From Isotricha intestinalis (Eukaryota; Ciliophora; Litostomatea; Vestibuliferida; Isotrichidae), in assembly GCA_023807065.1 (NCBI GenBank), contig JAJJLU010000005.1, positions 1 to 64,000 on the forward strand: 64,000 nucleotides of DNA, in the 5' to 3' direction. Both the position numbers and the translations under genes were made by a program. Of the stretch, positions 10,359 through 20,823 are shown piece by piece; positions within the stretch are counted from its first letter, which is position 1; each line of letters starts with the position of its first letter. The notes below the pieces were generated by a model. That model was not told the origin of the DNA. It worked only from the letters and a program-made list of their open reading frames with translations, and made no database searches.

Positions 10359-10921
10359 TAAATCTTATATTAGATTATATTTTTTTATTTACATTTAAAT
10401 AAGAAAGTTAAGGAAGTTATTTTATAAAGAGTTTATGATATCTTATTATTCATTTTTATAATGAAAATAGGGATTTAAATTATAAATTGGATAATATATT
10501 TTCAATTTTATTTATTGAAAAATTAATTATAGATTTTTAGTTATATTATTTCTTAATACAGATTCTTTAATGTCAGTTAATTTATAATAAATTTGATATA
10601 TTATAAAAAAATATATTTTTTTTTCAAAAATATAGTTATTGCTCTTTGTTATTTAAAAAATTTTTTATTAATTAATTAATTTTTATTATTAAAACAAAAA
10701 AACTTGAAAAAAATTTGACTTAATCTATAAACTTTTTTAAAAACTAAAATTCTAAAAAAAATAAAAATTAAAAATAATTAATTTCTTAAATAACCTTAAA
10801 AAATTAATATTTGAACAAAGCCAAAAAAAAAAATAAAATAAAATACATGAAAAAAAACATAAAAAACATAAAAAAAAATCTGAAAAAATATATAAGAAAC
10901 TTTTTAAAAAATTTAAAAAAT
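10359..10921. other. Intergenic region upstream of PX gene and downstream of SKP1 copy B
   Basis: About 560 bases of AT-rich sequence with no supported gene. The right end is a T-rich trailer (A-rich on this strand) of SKP1 copy B. Confidence 0.5.
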
Positions 10922-11407
10922 TTAAAGATTATCTAAACACCATTGATTTTCTTCTCTAATTTGTTGTTCTTCCTCAGGAGTAAAATCATTTTGAATATTG
11001 AAAGTTTTCCTAATTTCTTCAGGAGTTTTTCCTTTAATAATAGAAGCGACTTTAGAAGAAGCTAATTCAAGTAAAGGTTTAATATCCATATAATTAGCAG
11101 CTAAAATAATTTCAAAGATTAAATCTAAATCAACATTAATAAATTCATAATCCCAAGCATCAACACATTCTTGATAATTTTGACTTGCTAAAGGTCTTTC
11201 AATTTCTTTTGGATCTGAATCTTGATAATGATCTAGATATTCTTTTATTTTTTTCAAAATGTTACTTTTAACATTGTTTAAAGGCACTTCAGCATCGTCT
11301 GGATAATCCTCTATTATTCCTTTCACTAATTGACTCCTTTGAGCTGCTTTTGATGTTACTTGCAATTTCTCTCCGTCTGATGATACTAATGTTATCATTT
11401 TGTCCAT
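10922..11407 (-). CDS. SKP1: SKP1, copy B (inverted paralogue)
   Basis: A second complete SKP1 of 161 residues. It differs from the copy at 1625-2110 only at residues 15 (Leu for Met), 19 (Ser for Ala) and 65 (Asp for Glu), while many third codon positions differ. This shows an older duplication kept by purifying selection, or gene conversion, rather than an assembly repeat. All F-box-binding and cullin-binding segments are intact, including Pro144. The two copies face each other in inverted orientation about 8.8 kb apart, and the flanks beyond the A-rich leaders do not obviously match. Both are probably expressed adaptor proteins of SCF ligases. Confidence 0.95.
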   Translation of the reverse strand: MDKMITLVSSDGEKLQVTSKAAQRSQLVKGIIEDYPDDAEVPLNNVKSNILKKIKEYLDHYQDSDPKEIERPLASQNYQECVDAWDYEFINVDLDLIFEIILAANYMDIKPLLELASSKVASIIKGKTPEEIRKTFNIQNDFTPEEEQQIREENQWCLDNL

Positions 11408-12092
11408 TTTTTTTTATAATTTTTTTTTATTTTTTTTTGATTTAAATAGCTTAATTTGATTTTTAAAAACAAAATTTTTTTTTTTTTAGGTTTTATTAGT
11501 TGTTACTTTTGAATTTATTATTATTGTTTTTTTTTGATCGTTTCTTTTATTATTTTATATTATTTTAATGTTTAATAAAGATTGAGAGAAGAAAGATTAG
11601 TTTAGTAAATTTTTCTGTTTTATTTTTAATTTCACTTATATTTAATTGTGAAGATTATTTTTTTCTTTGTTTTTATTTTTTTTTTGATCTCAAAGAATTG
11701 TATCATAAAAAATAAAGAATAATTATTATTAATGATGAATTTTAAATAAAATTAACATGAAATAAAGAAAAAAATTATTAATAACACAAATTCTGTATAT
11801 TATATATTATAATCTTTTTCTTTATCAGAATCAAATAAATTTGAAAAATTATTAGATGTTATTTATCATAATAATTAAACTATAACAATTTTAAATGGAT
11901 ATTCTTTTGTTTAAAAATCTCTAAAAATGTTTTTTAATTAGTAGATTATATTAATTATATAATTTCAATATTTTAATTTAAAAAATACATTTTATTAAAT
12001 AATATTATATTTACATTTAATAAAATAATTACCAAATAACTAGTGATAAAACTTAATTTAAATTATTTATTTTAATTCGAAAAAGAATAAAA
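11408..12092. other. Divergent intergenic region (SKP1 copy B and pseudophosphatase)
   Basis: About 685 bases separating two genes transcribed away from each other, so it should contain both promoters. T-rich near the SKP1 side and A-rich near the plus-strand gene. I see no conserved element, RNA gene or extra coding frame. Confidence 0.5.
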
Positions 12093-13886
12093 ATGAATAG
12101 TCTTTCTAATACTTTTAATTTAATAAAAATAAAAGACACAATATATATAGGAGATATAACAATAGGAACAAATAGAGAATTAATAGAAGAATTTAACATC
12201 ACTCATATTATTAATTCAACAAATAACATTTCAACAAATAATTTAGGATTTTCAAATGTTAAATCTATTAATTTAAATTGGATGGAAAGTCCAAAACAAC
12301 AATTATTTAATTCTAATGATGAAAATATAATAAAATTAATGAAATTTATTGATAATGCTGAAAAAAATGGAGAAGGACTATTAATTTTTTCATTAAAAGG
12401 TAAAAATAGATGTTATATAGTTGTTATAATATATTTAATAAAAAAATATAATTGGACTGTTAATAAATGTATTGATTACATTAAAAGTAAAACAGATGAT
12501 GTTTTAATTCCTAATTATTTCATGAAACAATTAATTGAATTTGAAAAAAGAAATAATAAAATTACTAATATTAAAAAATCTATTAATTGGTCTGAAGAAG
12601 AAAATAATAGAGACAAAGATGAAAATATTATGAGAAATACTTATATTAATACTCTTTCACTTAAAGAAAGAGATAATCTTAATAATAATAATATAAATAA
12701 TAACAAAGATAAAATTATAGAAGAAACAAAAAATAAAAATAAAAAAAAAATTAAATGGAAAGATAAAATTCCAAATAATTCTTTAGTTAGTATTCAATTT
12801 GATAAAGATTTAATTTTTAAGGAAAATATTAGTGATATTAAAAATCATATTGAAATGAAACCTAAAAAAAGTTGTGTTAAAAAACGGTTTGATAATAGTG
12901 TTAAAGAAAAAGAAAAAAAAGAACAAAAAAATAATTTCGAAAAAATTTTCAATGAAGTTAGAAATAAAGAAAAATTAGAAATTAAATTAAGAACAATAAA
13001 TAGTTCAAAAAGATTATATAAAAATGAAAATGTAAAGTTTATATTTCAAAATGAAAATCCAAATTCAGAAACAAGAAATAATAATATATTAATTCAAGAA
13101 ACAATGAATGATGAAACAGAAAATAAACATAAATCAAGAAAGAATAAATTTCTTTTAAAAACTTCACCTAAAAAATATAATTTTTATAATAATAATCAAG
13201 ATAATTCATATACAATGAAAGTTCCTTTTACTTTTGAAACTTTCACAACAAATATAGAAGTTAATAAAATAAATAGTTTTCTTAAAGATTATTCTTCATC
13301 TAATATTTTAAATGAGAAGCCAAATTTTGCATTAACAAATAATTATTTTCAGAAAAATCATAATGAATTAAAATCTCCTAGTAATGGATTAAAACAAATT
13401 TTCAAAAAAAGAAATAAATATAATTGTATTTTAAATAAAAAAGATTTTTCCTTTTCTAAATTAGGTAATTTAAATGAAAATAAAATAAAATTTAATGATA
13501 TTACAAAGAAAAATTGTTTAATACAAAATAAAAATGAGTCAAATTCATTGGTTGATATAAATAACAATAAGAAAAAAAATATAAAAAATCTTTTAGAAAT
13601 TAATAATATAAATGATATATATAAAGGTAAATTCTTTAATGAAAAAGATAATATTGTTTTTAAAAGACCTTTAACTGCAAATAATTCTAATAAATTAATT
13701 ATAAATGATAAAAATGAAAGAATTACACAAAAACTTTATAAAAGAACAAAAATGCCTGAAATTAAAACTTTTTCAAATAATAATATTTTTAATATTAATA
13801 ATAAAGAAAAATTTTCAAAAATTCCTTCTTTACCAAATTATGTTTTGGGAATAAATGTTGAAAATGAAGAATTGAAACAAATATAA
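12093..13886 (+). CDS. Dual-specificity phosphatase-like protein lacking the catalytic cysteine
   Basis: Residues about 5-155 of 597 have the fold and motifs of a small dual-specificity phosphatase: the opening IKDTIYIGD strand, the ITHIINST strand, and the signature loop followed by the helix that ends PNYFMKQLIEFE. The signature loop reads IFSLKGKNRC, so the canonical His-Cys is Phe99-Ser100, while Gly103 and Arg106 remain. The general-acid Asp is not evident either (NWMESP in that region). It is therefore expected to be a phosphate-binding pseudophosphatase, comparable to STYX. The remaining 440 residues are a Lys/Asn-rich disordered tail. No intron. The molecular role is unknown. Confidence 0.8.
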   Translation: MNSLSNTFNLIKIKDTIYIGDITIGTNRELIEEFNITHIINSTNNISTNNLGFSNVKSINLNWMESPKQQLFNSNDENIIKLMKFIDNAEKNGEGLLIFSLKGKNRCYIVVIIYLIKKYNWTVNKCIDYIKSKTDDVLIPNYFMKQLIEFEKRNNKITNIKKSINWSEEENNRDKDENIMRNTYINTLSLKERDNLNNNNINNNKDKIIEETKNKNKKKIKWKDKIPNNSLVSIQFDKDLIFKENISDIKNHIEMKPKKSCVKKRFDNSVKEKEKKEQKNNFEKIFNEVRNKEKLEIKLRTINSSKRLYKNENVKFIFQNENPNSETRNNNILIQETMNDETENKHKSRKNKFLLKTSPKKYNFYNNNQDNSYTMKVPFTFETFTTNIEVNKINSFLKDYSSSNILNEKPNFALTNNYFQKNHNELKSPSNGLKQIFKKRNKYNCILNKKDFSFSKLGNLNENKIKFNDITKKNCLIQNKNESNSLVDINNNKKKNIKNLLEINNINDIYKGKFFNEKDNIVFKRPLTANNSNKLIINDKNERITQKLYKRTKMPEIKTFSNNNIFNINNKEKFSKIPSLPNYVLGINVENEELKQI

Positions 13887-14364
13887 TAATATTTGTTTCT
13901 TTTTATTTATTTTTGATAAGTATAATTCTACAAAAATAAATTAGTAAATTTTGAAAAAATAAAGAATGTAAGTGAAATAATAAATAGTTTAACTTTATTT
14001 ATACAATTGTATCTTTTTTTAATTAATAATTGTTTTTTAAATCATTTTTTTTTTAAAATTTAAAACTGATACTTTAAGATTATCACTTACAATAAAAACC
14101 TTTATTTATTTATCAATCTTCTATTTTAAGTTTGAATAATAAATATGCTTTATTGTTTGAATACAATATAATGTGAAATTAAACATACTATATAAAGAAA
14201 AAAATTTATTTTTATTATATTTTTGATTTTCTTAATTACAATCTAATTTTTTTTATTTTATTTTTAATTAACAAAAATGAAACAAAAATGAATTTTACCT
14301 TATAAATAAATAATATAATAAATCAATTATATATTTTTTTCTTTTTCACTGATTATATTTTCCT
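13887..14364. other. Convergent intergenic region
   Basis: About 480 bases between two genes that end towards each other; both trailers lie here. No additional feature seen. Confidence 0.5.
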
Positions 14365-15411
14365 TTAATAATAAAGATCTTCTTTTTTTAAAAAGAAATC
14401 TATTTGACAAGGTCCTTTAGTTAAGTTTAAATAAGGTTTTTTTATTCTTATTTTTGGTAGGTAATTTAATTCTGTTTTAGAATCAGTTATTTCACTTTTA
14501 TTCATTTTAATTTTTCTTTTCGAGTTTATATAAGAATCTAAATTAGAATTTTTTAATTCTTCTCTACTAGTATAATTAGTATAATTTAATTTAAAATTAT
14601 TTCTAGATGTTTTATTTTTAGATTTTAAGAAACGATTATTATTAATACTATCTTCTTTATTATTATCATTAGTTAAATTATGACTTTTTTTATTTAATTT
14701 AATTAGTATTTTTTCTTTTTTTCTTTCCATTAATAAAGTTCTTTGTTTATATAATTTTTTTTTATATTCTTGTGAAGGAGCATTAAAAGTTTGTAATCTA
14801 TTTTCATATGATCCAGAATTTGAATCTTGGAAAATAAAAGCATGAACAGAACCAGATTGTTTAAATTTAATAGTTTGAAGTTTTTCAAGAAATTTTTTAT
14901 AATCAAATTTACCAATAAATAAATTTATATTTTCATGTTCTTCAAATTCATCATCATCATCACTTTCTTTATTTCTACTTAATTTTCTATTTTTTGTTTT
15001 TTGTTGTGGATTTAATAATAATTTTAATCCTTTTTTACAATTTCTAATATATAATTCTATTAAAATTGATGTCTTTTTATTAAGTTCTAATGATAATAAT
15101 TTTATTTTTTTTCTTATTTTTTTTGCTTTATTTTTTAAATATTTTATTTCTAATATTGAGAAAGTATAATTTAAATATTTTTCTTCAGTAAAAATTCCCT
15201 TTTTTATTTTTGTAATATACAATTGAATTTTATCTTTTAAAGTTTCTGTAGTATTTTCTTTATAATATCTTTCAAAAAAAGTTTCAAATTTTTTATCTTC
15301 TTCTTCTTTAATTATTTCTTTTATATTTCTTAATAAATCACAAAAAATATCTGTATATTTTACACTTACAAAATAACCAATTTTATGTTTAAGAATATCT
15401 TGCATGTTCAT
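14365..15411 (-). CDS. Lys-rich helical protein of unknown function
   Basis: A 348-residue protein I do not recognise. Residues 1-150 are predicted by eye to be helical, with many Lys, Ile and Leu and few low-complexity runs, which suggests a folded helical domain. A short acidic run (ESDDDDEFEE) lies near residue 150. From about 210 the chain is basic and disordered, rich in Lys, Asn and Ser. No signal peptide or membrane span is seen. The frame is intact, ends in TAA, and its codon use matches neighbours, so it is a real gene. Confidence 0.65.
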   Translation of the reverse strand: MNMQDILKHKIGYFVSVKYTDIFCDLLRNIKEIIKEEEDKKFETFFERYYKENTTETLKDKIQLYITKIKKGIFTEEKYLNYTFSILEIKYLKNKAKKIRKKIKLLSLELNKKTSILIELYIRNCKKGLKLLLNPQQKTKNRKLSRNKESDDDDEFEEHENINLFIGKFDYKKFLEKLQTIKFKQSGSVHAFIFQDSNSGSYENRLQTFNAPSQEYKKKLYKQRTLLMERKKEKILIKLNKKSHNLTNDNNKEDSINNNRFLKSKNKTSRNNFKLNYTNYTSREELKNSNLDSYINSKRKIKMNKSEITDSKTELNYLPKIRIKKPYLNLTKGPCQIDFFLKKEDLYY

Positions 15412-15665
15412 TTTATTTTATTTATTTTTATTTCTTTTAAACAATATAAATTAATTATTTAATCAAAATAAAAAATTACTTAATATAATATCTTTAAAAC
15501 CCATTTTAAAATTAACCTTAAGTTTTAATACTATAAATAAATAAAGTTTAACTGGAAAAAAATATAAATAATAAAATTATTTAATAATCTAAAACTCTAA
15601 AGCTATCATTTATATCAATATATACAAACATATACAAAATAAATAAATTACCAATAAAAAAATAC

Positions 15666-16196
15666 CTAATAATAACTTTGTTCATAAAAGTAAATATTTT
15701 TATAATTTAAATCTTCATCATCATCTACATTAGATTTAGTACTTGTTGAAGAACTATGAATTTTATCAGAAAAATTTTTTTGATTTTGAAATAAAGAAAA
15801 ATTTTGAAAAACAGGAAGTCTATGATTTAAAGGAATAAAGTCTATAAAAGTAATAATATAATAAAAAGGTAAATTAAAATTTTTTTTTTCATTATGTAAA
15901 AAATTACATCTTGAACCATAAGGACAAAAACCAAATTGATTAAATTTTTTACAAGGTTTTTTCTTATAATTAATTCCTATTATTTTAGAGATTAATTCTT
16001 TTTTTCCATGAGCAAATCTACATTTTATTCCATAAGGACAATTTCCTGTTTCCATATATTTTTGACAAAGTTCTGTTTTATATTTAGGATCTTTTTTATG
16101 TTCTTCTTCTATTAATTTTTTATATAATTTAATATTTGTATTATGTTCTAAATTTGTTTTTTTGATTAAATTAGAAGAAGGATTCTCAAATAACAT
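15666..16196 (-). CDS. Tandem CCCH zinc-finger protein, TTP/TIS11 type
   Basis: The 176-residue protein carries two CCCH fingers. Finger 1 uses Cys44, Cys53, Cys59 and His63; finger 2 uses Cys82, Cys91, Cys97 and His101. Both fit C-x8-C-x5-C-x3-H. The first is preceded by YKTELC, the classical lead-in of tristetraprolin-type fingers, and the second by YKKKPC. Known relatives bind AU-rich elements in mRNA and recruit deadenylases. The C-terminal region is Ser/Asp-rich and ends in aromatic residues. The stop is TAG followed by GTATTT; I found no coding exon beyond it. In such an AU-rich transcriptome its target choice is an open point. Confidence 0.88.
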   Translation of the reverse strand: MLFENPSSNLIKKTNLEHNTNIKLYKKLIEEEHKKDPKYKTELCQKYMETGNCPYGIKCRFAHGKKELISKIIGINYKKKPCKKFNQFGFCPYGSRCNFLHNEKKNFNLPFYYIITFIDFIPLNHRLPVFQNFSLFQNQKNFSDKIHSSSTSTKSNVDDDEDLNYKNIYFYEQSYY

Positions 16197-16332
16197 TTAT
16201 ATTTTTAATTAATTAAATATATATTTTTTTTCTTTATTTTTTATAAAAAAATATATAATCAATATGTTAATATAGTAATACTTTATTACAGATTTATATA
16301 TTTCCAAGTAAATAATATTCACCAAAAAAAAA

Positions 16333-17846
16333 TCAAAAAATTAAACAACATCTATTCAGTGATTCTTTTTGATCATGTATTATCATTTCATTCTCATCTT
16401 GTTGAATTATATTTTCATTACTATCTTTTTGATTATCAACACAAATGACATTACAACATTTACTAGATTTATATTCTTTATTTCTTGTTTCAATAGTATG
16501 TTCATGGTTAATATCAAATAAATTTTTATTAGTAACAATATTTCTTATATTTGGATTTATTTCATGTTCATGATGAGGAGAATTATTATCTAGATTATTA
16601 TTAATAGGATTAGCATTATGATTTAAAGCAAAACTACTATTTTTTTTAGCTTTATGTGTATTATTATCTTGAGAAGTACCATTATTATTATTATTATTAA
16701 TAACAATATTATTAACATGATTAACATAATTATTAACAACCATAATTTGTTTATTTTTCCCAGTTTCATCTCCATACTCTTTTTTAATAATATCATTCTT
16801 ATTATTATTACCTTCACTTTTATTTACATTATCATTTTTTTCTACAATAACATTATTATTATCTTCAACTTCAAGATTACTATTATTAGTTTTACTAATA
16901 TTTTCTATAGGAGAACTCCAATCATAAATATAATCCATTTCATAACCTTCTCTTTCCATTATAGTATTAAATAATCCTTTTAACATATCATAATCTGGAT
17001 CTTCTTCATATCCTAAATTTCTAGTATATTTAACATAAGTTTGAAATTCTTGAGGTAAATTTTTGCATAAATCTTCAGGTGTTGTATCTCTTTTTTTTTC
17101 CATAATTTTAACATATCTATCTTCTTTTGGTTTAACTGGTAATCCTTGCCAAGGTAATTTTCCTTGAAGAAAATATATTAAAACATATCCTATTGATTCT
17201 AAATCATCTCTTCTACTTTGTTCTAAACCTTTTAATGCATTTATTGAAGCATACCTTGCAGTTCCTGTTAATTTTTTTTTTTGAATCATTGGATGATGTT
17301 GTAAAGTTTTTGAACTTCTATATTTTTTAGCTAAACCAAAATCTAATAAATAAATATATTTCTTTCTATCATTTATTCCTACTACAAAATTATCTGGTTT
17401 AATATCTCTATGAATTATATGCTTATCATGAATATATTTTATTATTGTTATCATTTGAATTCCTAACATGCATGTTGTTTTAAGTGAGAATTTTTTATTT
17501 TGAATTGATTCAAAAATATCTTCTAATGATTTTCCTAAAAGTTCCATTACTAAAATATTATAATCTCCTGAATAACCAAAGGATTTAACGAAAGGAATTC
17601 CAGCTATATAATTTTTAATTATATTTTTTTATTCTTACGTCCTTTTAAATAACTCATTATATATGCTTCTGATTGAAGAAGACTTTGACCTCTCTTTCTA
17701 TTTTCAAATTTTAATGCAAATTCTTCATCTTTAAATTTTCCCTTATATATCATACCGAATGATCCTTCTCCTAATTTTTGAACTGTTAAATATTTGTTAA
17801 AGAATAATTTGTTTAGGATTTCCTTCTCTTGGTGATTACTACTCAT
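16333..17846 (-). CDS. Casein kinase 1 with C-terminal CaaX box (two exons)
   Basis: Exon 1 is 17846-17639 and exon 2 is 17603-16333; joining them gives 492 residues. The kinase domain covers about 20-300: GEGSFG P-loop, FALKFE with the catalytic Lys, HRDIKPDNF catalytic loop, LDFGLAKKY in place of the usual DFG context, and the CK1-type ARYASINAL segment, typical of the CK1 family. The splice restores YLKGPGIPF across the junction, a conserved CK1 segment. A long Asn-rich tail follows and the protein ends CCLIF before a TGA stop. Cys-Leu-Ile-Phe is a CaaX box of the geranylgeranyl type, with a second Cys just upstream that could be palmitoylated. Membrane attachment is inferred; yeast Yck kinases are membrane-bound by C-terminal Cys palmitoylation instead. 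Confidence 0.93.
17604..17638 (-). other. Intron of the casein kinase 1 gene, 35 nt
   Basis: Read on the minus strand it starts GTAAGAAT and ends TATATAG. Without its removal the frame stops in the conserved N-lobe; removal restores the CK1 reading frame exactly. Confidence 0.92.
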
Positions 17847-18254
17847 TTTATATTAATTATTTAAAAAAAGTATTTTTTAATTTTTTTTTATAATTATTAT
17901 TATTTTTTTTTTGCTTTTTTTAAGGATTTTTGTACGTTATTTTTTTTTTGGTTTTAATTTAATTTTTTCAAGTTGGTTATTAGATTCGTTTTTTATTATT
18001 TTATAATATCTTTCTTATTTTTTGTTTGAGATTTTTGATAATAAATAAAGAAGGTAAGTGATGTTAAATAAAAACTTAAAATTAATCTTTTCTTCTTTAT
18101 TTAAACTAAAATTTAAAATTTATTCCAATAAACCAAGAAATAAAATAACAATAATAAATATATAATGAAAAAATTAATAATTATCAAAAATAAAATTATA
18201 AAAAACACTCAGAATAAAATCCTTTAAAAAAGAATAAAAAAAATAAAAATAAAA
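17847..18254. other. Divergent promoter region (CK1 and DUF4795 gene)
   Basis: About 400 bases between genes transcribed outward. Strongly T-rich on the left and A-rich on the right, matching leaders of the two genes. No discrete motif can be supported. Confidence 0.5.
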
Positions 18255-20536
18255 ATGTCATTAGAACTACAATTAGAAAAAACAGATATTGATTTAAATG
18301 CACTATTTAATTTATCATATTCGTTTGATAACTTAAAAGGATTATTAACCGCAATATTAAAGAACCAAGACTTAATGGCAGACCGTATAAAAAATATAGA
18401 AGAAACAGAAAAAAAAGCATCAGATATAGTTGAGCAACATTCAATAAATGAAAAACGTTTAAAATCAATAGAAGTCATAATGACAAAAATAAAAAATGGA
18501 GGTGCAATATCTTCTGATATTATTACAGATAATAATATAATTCTTCAAAAAAAAAAAGAAGGTGATAAAAAAGATGAAAATGTAACTGACCGAAAAGATG
18601 AAGGAGAAAAAAAAAGTGAAGAAAATGAAGATAATTATAATCAATATTATGATAATGGATTTGACGCAGAACAAATAAATAAAAGAATTGATGAATTAGA
18701 AAAAAAAATGAAAAAAATGGAATTAAGTAAATTTACTGGTCAAAGTTCTTCAGGTGGAAATAATGAAGACATTGAATTACAAAAAGTTGGTTTAAAATCT
18801 TTAGAAGATAAATTTGAAGAAATAAGATTAAAAAATGATGAAATGACAAAACAAATTGAAGATTTAACAATTAAATGTAATGATTTTAATATATATGATT
18901 TATTTAAAGATGCTAAAACCGAAGGTGGAAATATAGATTTATCAAAAGTCTTAATAATGAATTTAGAACAAAAGGTATTTAAAAAATTTGATAGTGTTGA
19001 TGAGAAAATAAAAAAAATAAATGAAGATATGTATAAATTTAAAACAGATATGCAAAATATGAAAAATCAATTTGATGTAAGTCAACATTCATTTCAAGGT
19101 TTAAAAGATACAATGAAAGAATTAGCAGAAGCAATTCAAAATTCAAATGATGAAAATGCAAATAAAGTTAATGAATTAGAAGGTAAATTAAATGAAAATT
19201 ATAAGAAGATGTTAAAAAAAAGTGAAGATGATAGAAATGCTGCTTCAAGACAAATTGAAAATTTAAAAGCTAAAATGAATAATATGAAAAAAAGTGATGA
19301 TGAAGAGAATGGAAGTAGTAATGTTGTTAATGCTGGAAATGGACTTTCTGATACTGAAATGAAATTCTTAAAAGATTTAAGTCAAAGAGTTAATGATTTA
19401 GAAAAAAATTTAAAAGCTGTTGTTCAAAATATTAATATTGAACAATTAAGAGATGATTTAGTTAAATTACAAAATGATTTAGCTTCAAAAACTAATCAAA
19501 AAGATTTTTATGATTTAAATGATAAAGTAAATATTCAAGCTGCAATATTAAATAATGTTAAAGATTCTAATGATAGATTAGCTGATGAAGTAAATAAGAA
19601 TACAAATGATTTAAATTTCCTTCTTAAAAAAATTGAATCTTTAAATGCTACTGTCATTACTTTAAAAGCTGGAATGGGTGAAACTGGAATTCCTGGTGTT
19701 CAAGGAACTATATTTGATCAAACTAAATATTTAGAAGTTGCATCATTTAATGACTTTTTAAAAACATATCAGAAAGAACAAAATAAAATAAAGAATGAAT
19801 TAGATGATATAAGGAAATTAATTAGAGATTTATCAGAAATATTAAAAACAAAAGCAAGTGAAGAAGATATGAGGAATTTCGAGACATTAATGAATTCTAA
19901 ATTAGAAGAATTAAAATTATATTGTAATAGAAGATTTGCAGATAAAGTAGATACATCAAAAAGTATAAAATATTTAGATGCTCAAATAAAGCATATAGTA
20001 GATGTATATATAAAGAGAATGGAAAAAGGAGACAATTGGTTATTAGCAAAGAAACCAATAGGAGGATTTACATGTGCATCATGTGAAGCATATATAGGAG
20101 AATTAAAGGATAAAGGAGAATATATGGCTTGGAATAAATATCCTATGAGAGAACCTAATGATAAAGCTTATAGAATTGGAAATGGATTTTCTAGAATGTT
20201 AAATATGCTTAATTTAGATGTTCGTGGTTCGAATATTGATGGTGAGAATTATGATAGTGATAATGATAGAAAAATTTCTCCAGGAAAAAATATGAATAAT
20301 AGCAATGTCCTTCCTTCTATTCATTCTCATAAAGCTAATGATGAACAAAATAATGTTAATGTTAATATGAGTGTTGATAATTTAGGAAATGGAAGTGGGG
20401 AAGAATATAAAATTGATGATCCTAATGGACCTCATATGTAAGTTATATTTTTTTTAATTTTTCTTTTAGTGTTAAGGTTTATAGGAAGAATAAATTGAAT
20501 TCTATTGAAATTCCTAAAAGTAGTGGAAATCAATAA
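18255..20536 (+). CDS. DUF4795/QRICH2-type coiled-coil ciliary protein (two exons)
   Basis: Exons 18255-20437 and 20470-20536 encode about 749 residues. Long coiled coils fill most of the chain. The C-terminal region has the marks of the DUF4795 module found in QRICH2 and relatives: a Cys pair in GGFTCASCEAYIGELK, then a WNKYPMREP segment and GNGFSRML. QRICH2 is needed for sperm flagella in mammals, and relatives are common in ciliated protists; an axonemal role is inferred. The last 22 residues, beginning IVKVYRK, are added only when the 32-nt intron at 20438-20469 is removed, and are typical of the end of such proteins. The next gene downstream, RSPH9, is also axonemal. Confidence 0.8.
20438..20469 (+). 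other. 3'-proximal intron of the DUF4795 gene, 32 nt
   Basis: It starts GTAAGTTA and ends TTTTAG. The unspliced frame hits TAA inside the donor (ATG TAA). Splicing continues the frame through 22 coherent codons to TAA at 20534-20536. Confidence 0.88.
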
Positions 20537-20823
20537 TGGGGGTTCTATATTTTGATTTTTACTTTTTTTAATCATTTTTTTTTAGCTTTGATTGGATTTT
20601 TGATTTTGTTTTTTTTTGATAATGATATTATAAAATTTGGTTAAATATCTTTTGAAATATTTTTTTTATTTTTTTATTTTCTTTTATTTCATAAAATACA
20701 ATTTATTAACTAAATTAAAAATTAATTACTACCAATATATTAAAGAAATAAGACCTTTTAAAAAAAAATAAAAAAATTTAAAATAACCGAAAAAAAAAAA
20801 AATAAAATACATAAAAAAAAAAA

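Noticed and set aside
16333..17547. Kinase fragment as a separate truncated kinase gene
   Set aside because: A 35-nt GT-AG intron joins it to the N-lobe at 17639-17846 and restores a full casein kinase 1.
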